From: Streptomyces fradiae ATCC 10745 = DSM 40063
Lineage (GTDB): Bacteria; Actinomycetota; Actinomycetes; Streptomycetales; Streptomycetaceae
Direction of reading: 5' to 3'
NCBI RefSeq assembly: GCF_008704425.1
Contig: NZ_CP023696.1
Location: 2,714,501 to 2,778,500, forward strand
DNA: 64,000 bases
Each line of letters starts with the position of its first letter. The first letter of the stretch is position 1. The notes beneath the pieces are model-generated. The model was not told the DNA's origin and did no database searches. It saw only the letters and a program-made list of their open reading frames with translations. Shown here piece after piece: positions 58,028 to 64,000 of this stretch. The translations under genes and the position numbers were made by a program.

Positions 58028-59998
58028 ATGGCCCCCCTCGCTCGGACCCGCATGGCCGGCCGGGCCCGCATGGGCGGCATGGCTGGTCTCGAGCGGCTCG
58101 GCGAAACGTTCCGGCGCGCCGTCCACGCCGTCACCACGGCCGCCGACGCGCGCCGCCTGGCCTGGCTGAACAAGGCGGACTCCCACATCGGCACCACCCT
58201 GGACCTCCAGCGCACGGCCAAGGAGCTCGCCGACTTCATCGTGCCCAGCCTCGCCGACGGGGCCGCCGTCGACCTGCTGGAGTCCGTGCTCCTCGGCGGC
58301 GGTGCCGCCCGGCCCACGAGCGCGCGGGTGCCGCTGACCAGGGCCATGGCGGTCTCCGCCATCGACCGGCTGGCACACCTCGAGCCGGACCCGGTCGGCG
58401 AGCTGTCCACCTTCCACCCGACGCCGAAGCTGGCGCACAGGTGCCTGCTCTCCGGCCGCCCCATCCTGGTCCGGCACATCGCCCCCGACGCGTACGAGAC
58501 CATCGCCCCCACGCCCCACGCGGCGGCGCTCCTGCGGGAGGCGGGGGTGCACAGCTACATGGTGGTGCCGCTCATCTCGCGCGGCGTCCTCCTCGGCCTG
58601 GCCGACTTCATCCGCTGCGCGGGCCGCCCGCCGTTCACCCCCGCCGACATGGCCCTGGCGGCCCAACTGGCGTCCAAGGCCGCCGTGCTCGTGGACAACG
58701 CCCGCCTCTACGGGCGGGAGCGCGAGACGGTCGTCACCCTCCAGCGGGCCCTGCTCCCGAAGGCCGCCCCGCCCACGCTGGGCCTGGAGGTCGCGTCGAG
58801 CTACCGCCCAGCCGCGAACGCCAGCGGAGTGGGCGGCGACTGGTTCGACGTCGTCCCCCTGCCGGGCGGGCGCACCGCGCTGGTCGTCGGCGACGTGATG
58901 GCCCACGGTCTGGAGGCGGCCGCCACCATGGGCCGGCTGCGCACGGTCGCCCGCACCCTGCTGAACCTGGACATCTCGCCCGAGAGGGTGCTCGCCCGGC
59001 TGGACCTCGCCGCCCGCGACCTGGAGGAGGACCAGGTCGCCACCTGCCTGTGCGTGCTGTACGACCCGGCGCTGGGGACGTACCGGGTGGCCAGCGCCGG
59101 ACACCTGCCGCCGCTGCTGATCGACGCGGCCGGGAACGCCGAGTTCATGGACCTGGCGGTGGGCGCGCCCCTCGGGACCGGGGTCATCCCGTACGACCCG
59201 GTCACCGTGGAGGCGCCCGAGGGCAGCCGGATCATGATGTGCACGGACGGTCTGATCAAGGACCGGACCGGTGACGCGGGGACCTGGCTGGAGCGCCTGC
59301 GCGCGGCCGCTTCCGGGCCGCAGCCGCCGTTCGCCGACGCGTTCGACATGATCTGGGAGCGGACCGGCTGCGGTGAGCGCGGCACGGCCGGTGCCGCTCC
59401 CGGCGACACCGACGGGAACGGGTACGGGGGCGGATCCGGGTTCGGGGGCGGGTCCGGGTCCCGAGGCAGGTCGGGCGGTGGAGCCGGGCCCTCGGGGAAC
59501 GGGGCAGGGGACGGCGGCGGGGGCGGCGGCCGGTTCGACGACGCGATCATGCTGGCGGCGGCACCGAAGTCGCTGAGCGAGGCGGTGATCCGGGAATGGC
59601 CGCTGCCCGCCGACGGTACCGCGGCGCGAACCGCCCGCCGTCTGGTGCGCACCCAGCTCGACGACTGGGAGCTGTCGGACCTGACCGAGGTGATGGAGCT
59701 GGTCGTCAGCGAACTCGTCGGCAACGCCCTGCGGTACGGCGGCGGCCCCGGCAACCTCCGCCTCCTGCGGCACAGCAGGCTGTGCGTGGAGGTGTCGGAC
59801 AGCGGACCGGACCTGCCGCAGATCCAGCACGCGATGCTCAGCTCCGAGGGCGGGCGGGGGTTGCAGCTCATCAACACGATGTGCCGGCGCTGGGGCTCGT
59901 GCCGCACGCCCACCGGGAAGGTGGTGTGGGCGGAGCAGGACCTGCCCGCTCCGGGACCGTCCCCGTCGGGGGGCGGTGACGGGTCTCGGGGCCGATGA
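58028..59998 (+). CDS. PP2C (SpoIIE-type) phosphatase with GAF and HATPase domains
   Basis: A 656-residue three-domain regulator. Residues about 50-245 form a GAF-like sensor (CLLSGRPILVRHIAPDAYET, LREAGVHSYMVVPLISRGVL). The PP2C domain starts near 265 with SGVGGDWFDVVPLPGGRTAL, continues VGDVMAHGLEAAATMGRLRT, ATCLCVLYDPALGTYRVASA and GHLPPLLID, and ends GSRIMMCTDGLIKDRTGD. A Gly-rich linker (about 448-502) leads to a HATPase_c domain (ELVVSELVGNALRYGGGPGN, SEGGRGLQLINTMCRRWGSC). Such streptomycete proteins control anti-sigma/anti-anti-sigma switches. The ATG has GGAGGTG eight bases upstream. Confidence 0.93.
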   Translation: MAPLARTRMAGRARMGGMAGLERLGETFRRAVHAVTTAADARRLAWLNKADSHIGTTLDLQRTAKELADFIVPSLADGAAVDLLESVLLGGGAARPTSARVPLTRAMAVSAIDRLAHLEPDPVGELSTFHPTPKLAHRCLLSGRPILVRHIAPDAYETIAPTPHAAALLREAGVHSYMVVPLISRGVLLGLADFIRCAGRPPFTPADMALAAQLASKAAVLVDNARLYGRERETVVTLQRALLPKAAPPTLGLEVASSYRPAANASGVGGDWFDVVPLPGGRTALVVGDVMAHGLEAAATMGRLRTVARTLLNLDISPERVLARLDLAARDLEEDQVATCLCVLYDPALGTYRVASAGHLPPLLIDAAGNAEFMDLAVGAPLGTGVIPYDPVTVEAPEGSRIMMCTDGLIKDRTGDAGTWLERLRAAASGPQPPFADAFDMIWERTGCGERGTAGAAPGDTDGNGYGGGSGFGGGSGSRGRSGGGAGPSGNGAGDGGGGGGRFDDAIMLAAAPKSLSEAVIREWPLPADGTAARTARRLVRTQLDDWELSDLTEVMELVVSELVGNALRYGGGPGNLRLLRHSRLCVEVSDSGPDLPQIQHAMLSSEGGRGLQLINTMCRRWGSCRTPTGKVVWAEQDLPAPGPSPSGGGDGSRGR

Positions 59999-60172
59999 GG
60001 CACAGGACCGACACGGCACAGGGCGGGCGAGGCCCAGGGCCGACAAGGGCTCAGGACGGGTGAGCCGGTGGGGTCGAGCACAGGGATGTGCGGCGGTGGC
60101 GGACGCCGGGCGGATGGGGGCGGACGCCGAAGCGGACGCCGGGGCCTCGGGGTGCTCGTGCGGGTGGCGGAC

Positions 60173-60200
60173 TTTTCCACAGGGCGTCCGCCTGTCCACA
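60173..60200 (+). promoter_or_regulatory. Pair of DnaA-box-like sequences
   Basis: TTTTCCACA (60173-60181) and CTGTCCACA (60192-60200) are one or two bases from the streptomycete DnaA box TTGTCCACA, 19 bp apart, in the region before the CpaB-like gene. They could bind DnaA; chance is possible. Confidence 0.35.
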
Positions 60201-60286
60201 GGGCTGAGCGGGATGGGCGGGAAGACGGCAGGGTGAGGGGGTCGGCGTTCCGCCGGCGATAGGCGTCTCACGACAGGCGGTGAGCC

Positions 60287-61051
60287 ATGACCTCTCGTAC
60301 CCCGTCCCCCTCCCTGCCCTTACCCCCGCGGTCCCCCTCGCGGTCTCCTGCGCCGTCCCCCTCGCGGTCTCCTGCGCCGTCCCCCTCCACCCCTCCTTCC
60401 GCCGTGCCTGAGACATGCGCGGTGCCGCGGTTCGCGCCGGTGCGGGTGCGCGGCGGGAGGTACGCCTGGGCGCGGGGCGTACGGCGGGGGCGGCGGGCGG
60501 TGGCGGCCGGGCTGGCGATGACGGCCGCGGCGCTGGCGGCGTCGGGCTTGCGTGAGCCCGCCCCCGAGGTGGGCCCAGAGGCGCGGCGGGCGGTGGGCGC
60601 GGTCACCGTGGCGGGCGGCCCACCGGGGGCTGCGGAGAAGCCGGCGCGGCCGGCGCCGGAGGTCGTGTCGGCGCCCGTGCGGATCGCGGACGGGGCGACG
60701 GTACGCCTCCTGCGGCCGGGGGACCGGGTGGACGTCATCGCGGCGCCGCACACTCCGGCGGGCTCGTCCGCGGAAGGCGGCGGTCCTCCGGCGAGGGTCG
60801 TCGTGTCCGGCGCCAGGGTGGCGGCCGTACCCGGGGCGGAGTCCGCGGATGGCGCGGGCCACCCGCACCACCGGGCGGGCGGGTACCCGGGCCTCCCGGA
60901 AGGGGAAGGTGATCCTCCGGATGGGGTGGACGCGTTCGACGGCACGGGGCAGAGTGGCGGTGCGCTGCTCGTGCTCGCCGTACCGCGGGCGGCGGCGCCG
61001 GGCCTCGTCGCCGCGTCCGCCACCTCTCGGCTGGCGGTGGTCCTGTGCTGA
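60287..61051 (+). CDS. CpaB/RcpC-like protein
   Basis: A 254-residue protein. The first 45 residues are Ser-Pro repeats, coded by a 24-bp unit (60337-60360 and 60361-60384). Then come a basic stretch and one hydrophobic helix (AVAAGLAMTAAALAASG). The C-terminus has VRIADGATVRLLRPGDRVDV IAAP, ARVVVSGARVAAVPG and GALLVLAVPRAAAPGLVAAS, the pattern of the RcpC/CpaB domain of Flp pilus assembly. The rest of a pilus gene cluster is not next to it. The ATG has only a weak ribosome site. Confidence 0.7.
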   Translation: MTSRTPSPSLPLPPRSPSRSPAPSPSRSPAPSPSTPPSAVPETCAVPRFAPVRVRGGRYAWARGVRRGRRAVAAGLAMTAAALAASGLREPAPEVGPEARRAVGAVTVAGGPPGAAEKPARPAPEVVSAPVRIADGATVRLLRPGDRVDVIAAPHTPAGSSAEGGGPPARVVVSGARVAAVPGAESADGAGHPHHRAGGYPGLPEGEGDPPDGVDAFDGTGQSGGALLVLAVPRAAAPGLVAASATSRLAVVLC

Positions 61052-61162
61052 CTCGCACGTACGGTCTGGCCGGTCACCGGTCCGTGTGCGCCGATTGGAC
61101 GGCCCCGCGCCGCACACGGCCTAATGACTGCGCCCACTGCACAAGCGACGAAAGGCACCCAG

Positions 61163-61654
61163 GTGAGCCAGGAGAACAAGACAAGCCTGCTGGAAGGCTT
61201 CAAGGCGTTCCTCATGCGGGGGAACGTGGTGGATCTGGCGGTGGCCGTCGTCATCGGTGCCGCGTTCACCAACATCGTCAACTCGATCGTGAAGGGCGTC
61301 ATCAGCCCGATCGTCGGCGCCTTCGGCACCAAGAGCCTGGACGGCTACCAGTCCTGCATCAAGGGCCCGTGTGTGGTGCAGGGCGGCGAGGTCACGAGCG
61401 GCGTGGCGATCCTGTGGGGCTCGGTGCTCAGCGCCACGCTCACCTTCCTGATCACGGCCGCGGTGGTGTACTTCCTGATGGTGCTGCCGATGGCCAAGTA
61501 CCTGGCGCGGAAGGCCGCGCGGGAGAAGGCCCTGCACGGCGCCCAGGACACCGTCGAGACCACCGAGCTGGACGTGCTGAAGGACATCCGCGACGCGATC
61601 GTGCAGCAGCGGGGCGGAGAGGCCACCGCGGGCTCGGGCGTCCGCACTCCGTAG
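61163..61654 (+). CDS. mscL: Large-conductance mechanosensitive channel MscL
   Basis: A protein of about 163 residues: MSQENKTSLLEGFKAFLMRG, NVVDLAVAVVIGAAFTNIVN (first membrane helix), a periplasmic loop with two Cys, AILWGSVLSATLTFLITAAV VYFLMVLPMAKYLARK (second helix) and a charged cytosolic helix. It opens on hypo-osmotic shock to release solutes. GTG 61163 has AAAGG eight bases upstream; ATG 61124 is in frame but would lie inside a likely -10 element (TAATGA, 61122-61127). Confidence 0.95.
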   Translation: MSQENKTSLLEGFKAFLMRGNVVDLAVAVVIGAAFTNIVNSIVKGVISPIVGAFGTKSLDGYQSCIKGPCVVQGGEVTSGVAILWGSVLSATLTFLITAAVVYFLMVLPMAKYLARKAAREKALHGAQDTVETTELDVLKDIRDAIVQQRGGEATAGSGVRTP

Positions 61655-61710
61655 ACCGGCGGCACGCACAGCCGGGAGAGATCGGCGACGGCAGGCGGTG
61701 GGGCGGAAGG

Positions 61711-61923
61711 TCAGAGGTGGTGGGGCGGCTTCTCGTCGAGGAAGCGGGCCAGATCGTCGGCCCCGCCGTCGCCGCCGGGAGCCCGCTCGCCCCACCCACG
61801 GTCCGTATCGTCCGCGGACTGCTGCTCCAGCGGATCGTCGAAGGCCAGCGCCGGTGCCTTCTTCTTCACGGACTCGGGCCGGTCCTCCGCAGCGCGCGGT
61901 CCGGGGGCGGGGGCGGTACTCAT
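61711..61923 (-). CDS. Small conserved streptomycete protein
   Basis: A 70-residue hydrophilic protein, MSTAPAPGPRAAEDRPESVK, then ALAFDDPLEQQSADDTDRGW and the end ADDLARFLDEKPPHHL. It looks like a conserved streptomycete protein (memory) with no known function; no membrane or metal motif. It is convergent with mscL. Confidence 0.7.
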   Translation of the reverse strand: MSTAPAPGPRAAEDRPESVKKKAPALAFDDPLEQQSADDTDRGWGERAPGGDGGADDLARFLDEKPPHHL

Positions 61924-62290
61924 GCACCCAGCGTACGCCGCCCCGCGCCGGCGCGGCCCGGGTGCTTCTCCCCGACCCGGCCCCGCCCCGGTCCTTGCCC
62001 GGTCCCCGGCCCGCCGGGGAGCGGGAGACCCGGGGCGGGGGCCGGGTGCGAGGATCCGGGGGCCGGATTCGCGGGGCCGGGTGGGACGGCGCGGGGCCGG
62101 GCGGCGCGGGGCCGAGTGGGGCGCGGCGGGGCCGAGTGGGGCGCGGCGGGGCCGGGTGGGACGGGGTCCGGCCGGCCGGAGCCGGGCCGCATGTGACCAG
62201 GCCGAGTGCGACCCCCGCCGGGTGTCTGCCCGGTGCGGTCGGCGGTCGGCGGGGTGCCGGTCTTGGGGGTGCCCGTGCTAGGCAAGGGGG
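61924..62290. other. Intergenic region with 20-bp GC-rich tandem repeat
   Basis: Nothing gene-like. At 62101-62160 a 20-bp unit (GCGGCGGGGCCGAGTGGGGC in register) is repeated about three times, flanked by degenerate copies. TAGGCA at 62279-62284 is a possible -10 of the next gene. Confidence 0.6.
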
Positions 62291-63442
62291 ATGGACTCCT
62301 GGACGCTGACGGACGGGCTGACGGATGTCGCCGGATTGCGCGTGGGACACGCGCGGGTGCCCGGCGAGCGGGCGCTGAGCGGGACGACGGTCGTCCTCGC
62401 GCCGGAGGGCGGTGCCGTGGCCGCCGTGGACGTGCGGGGCGGCGGGCCCGGGACGCGGGAGACGGACGCGCTGCACCCGGGCAACGTGGTCGACCGGATC
62501 GACGCCGTCGTCCTGACGGGTGGCAGCGCGTACGGGCTCGACGCGGCCGGGGGCGTCATGGCGTGGCTGGAGGAACGGGACCGCGGGGTGCGGGTGGGGC
62601 CGGACGTGGGGCAGGTGGTGCCGGTCGTCCCGGCGGCGTGCGTGTTCGACCTGGGGCGGGGCGGCGACTGGCGGGCCCGGCCCGGTGCGGCCACCGGGCG
62701 GGCCGCCGTGGAGGCGGCCGCCGCGACGGAGCCGGGCGCACCGGTGGTCTGCGGGAACGTGGGCGCCGGGACGGGGGCGGTCGTCGGCGGGCTGCGCGGC
62801 GGGGTGGGGTCGGCCGGCACGGTGCTGGACGGTTCCGGCGTGACCGTGGCCGCACTGGTCGTGGTCAACGCGGTCGGTTCGGCGGTCGACCCGTCGACGG
62901 GTGTCCTCTACGGAGCGTACGGGGACCCGGTCTTCGCGGCGGACGGTATGCCGGGACGGCCGGCGTATCCGGACCCTCAGGTGCACGCGGCGGCGGCACG
63001 GCGGTTGGCGGAGGCGAAGGAGCGGAGCAGTACGCCGTCGCTCAACACGACCCTCGCCGTGGTGGGGACGGACGCGGCGCTGACACGCGCTCAGGCGCAG
63101 AAGGTCGCGGGGGTGGCGCACAACGGCATCGCGCGCGCCGTAAGACCCGCCCACCTGCTGAACGACGGGGACACCGCGTTCACATTGGCGACGGGCGCAC
63201 GCCCGCTCGCAGAGGGGCGCGAACCACTCGCGCTGAACGCGGTGCTGGTGGCGGCCGCCGACGTGGTGTCGCGCGCCATCGTACGGGCCGTACTGGGAGC
63301 GCGGCCGACCTCCGGCACAGGTGGCGACTTCCCGTCATACCGCAGCCTGTACGGGACGCTGCCGGGGCTCGAAGGACCGTGGGACGGCGCGGGCACGGAT
63401 GGGGCGGAAGCCCTGAACAGGCGGCGCGGCCCCGGTTGTTGA
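62291..63442 (+). CDS. P1/S58-family peptidase (DmpA/NylC-like)
   Basis: A 383-residue protein of the P1 family of self-cleaving hydrolases: LTDVAGLRVGHARVPGERAL, LHPGNVVDRIDAVVLTGGSA YGLDAAGGV, PVVCGNVGAGTGAVVGGLRG and STPSLNTTLAVVGTDAALTR. In this family the chain cuts itself just before a Ser/Thr nucleophile in the NTT region, as in NylC (Asn-Thr) and DmpA (Gly-Ser); here the order is SLN-TT. The natural substrate (D-amino peptides, beta-peptides, pantetheine or nylon-like oligomers are known for relatives) is unknown. The ATG at 62291 directly follows AAGGGGG. Confidence 0.9.
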   Translation: MDSWTLTDGLTDVAGLRVGHARVPGERALSGTTVVLAPEGGAVAAVDVRGGGPGTRETDALHPGNVVDRIDAVVLTGGSAYGLDAAGGVMAWLEERDRGVRVGPDVGQVVPVVPAACVFDLGRGGDWRARPGAATGRAAVEAAAATEPGAPVVCGNVGAGTGAVVGGLRGGVGSAGTVLDGSGVTVAALVVVNAVGSAVDPSTGVLYGAYGDPVFAADGMPGRPAYPDPQVHAAAARRLAEAKERSSTPSLNTTLAVVGTDAALTRAQAQKVAGVAHNGIARAVRPAHLLNDGDTAFTLATGARPLAEGREPLALNAVLVAAADVVSRAIVRAVLGARPTSGTGGDFPSYRSLYGTLPGLEGPWDGAGTDGAEALNRRRGPGC

Positions 63443-63575
63443 CCGCCCGGTAGGGGGGCGCGCGGGAACTCGTCGCGTGCGCCGTCCGTTTTCCGGAAGC
63501 CGGTCGCGTTGTCGCACCGAGGCACTACCTTGAGCAAGCATCGAGTAACACGCGGCGACGGCCTGGAGACCCACC

Positions 63576-64000
63576 TTGAACGATCCGATCGATCGGAACG
63601 ATCCATACGAGACCACGGAGCTGCACGTCGAGCGGCTCCTGGGTCGGGCGCTCAACTCCTTCGACCTGCCCGATGCCCTGGTCGAGCGGCTTCGTACGGC
63701 GCTGGCGCACGCGAGTGCGCTGCACGCCTCGCACCACAGCCCGTTCCTGCACCGCGCCACGTACCGGCACACGTACCTGCTGGCGGACGGTGAGTCGCTG
63801 ACGCTGTGGGAGCTGGTGCACCACACGGGCACGGACGGCCGCGACCACCACGAGCTGTACGCGGACCAGGCGGAGGTGCGGATGGCGGCGGCGCGCCTGT
63901 CGTCGGCGTTCGGGGCGCCTGGCGCCGCGGGGACGGCCGACCCGCTGGACGACGACCTGGACGCGGACCTGGAGCTGCTGAGCGCTCTGCTGGTGCGCCC
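63576..64000 (+). CDS. DUF6227-type protein, N-terminal part
   Basis: Open from 63576 to the window end (141 codons and a partial one). VERLLGRALNSFDLPDALVE, LRTALAHASALHASHHSPFL, HRATYRHTYLLADGESLTLW and ELVHHTGTDGRDHHELYADQ are typical of the streptomycete DUF6227 family. The only start in the open frame is TTG 63576, with GGAG seven bases upstream; the preceding stop is at 63546-63548. Function unknown. Confidence 0.85.
   Translation, partial: MNDPIDRNDPYETTELHVERLLGRALNSFDLPDALVERLRTALAHASALHASHHSPFLHRATYRHTYLLADGESLTLWELVHHTGTDGRDHHELYADQAEVRMAAARLSSAFGAPGAAGTADPLDDDLDADLELLSALLVR

Overview
The window is a piece of a Streptomyces (or very closely related actinomycete) chromosome. The DNA is about 70% or more G+C with strong third-position GC. 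Many genes start with GTG (a few with TTG and probably one with CTG), and several neighbours overlap by GTGA or ATGA. Hallmark families are present: an SsgA-like sporulation protein, tricorn protease, a GAF/PP2C/HATPase anti-sigma-type phosphatase, DUF5919 and DUF4259 proteins, a CU044_5270-type protein with a SigE-like ECF sigma factor, and the Glp/GlpR pair.

Layout. 1-3.6 kb: end of an SsgA-like gene, an MMPL/RND exporter and its TetR regulator with twin operators. 3.7-8.6 kb: tricorn core protease with an unusual collagen-like insert, a DinB protein and a CsbD stress protein. 8.6-12.9 kb: a translationally coupled SDR / alpha-beta hydrolase / flavin monooxygenase operon read divergently from a MerR regulator. 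12.9-18.9 kb: a patch of helix-turn-helix genes with small partner proteins, including a two-gene cassette of tiny Cys-containing proteins present twice, on both sides of an XRE regulator, and next to exonuclease III. 19-22.5 kb: secreted serine protease, asparaginase divergent from an Lrp/AsnC regulator, and a small membrane protein. 22.6-31 kb: a 2085-residue RHS/YD-repeat secreted polymorphic-toxin-like protein divergent from a secreted FG-GAP protein. 31-33.1 kb: ECF sigma factor and membrane partner. 33.4-40.8 kb: accessory genes, including a free-standing subtilase accessory region, an erythromycin-esterase homologue, two neighbouring genes each broken by one frameshift at a G-run, and a toxin-antitoxin pair.

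40.84-43.26 kb is the wreck of an integrative element of the pSAM2 (AICE) type in the 3' end of a tRNA-Ala(CGC) gene. It is bounded by a 91-bp direct repeat and carries a multiply broken integrase, a decapitated excisionase and a decapitated GntR/UTRA regulator fused head to head by a deletion.

43.3-64 kb is conserved core: GlpR, RimJ-type acetyltransferase, MogA, MoaC, Glp (MoeA-like) and GalU in one run; then 5-formyl-THF cyclo-ligase, penicillin acylase family enzyme, a K+/H+ antiporter that appears to start with CTG, an MFS transporter, FmdB zinc ribbon, MTA phosphorylase, the PP2C phosphatase, a CpaB-like protein, MscL, a P1/S58 peptidase and the start of a DUF6227 gene cut by the window end. 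Several starts sit 6-9 bases after a good -10 hexamer, suggesting leaderless transcripts. Short GC-rich tandem repeats (9-46 bp units) recur in intergenic and linker-coding DNA across the window. All family assignments are from reading the sequence; no database search was possible.
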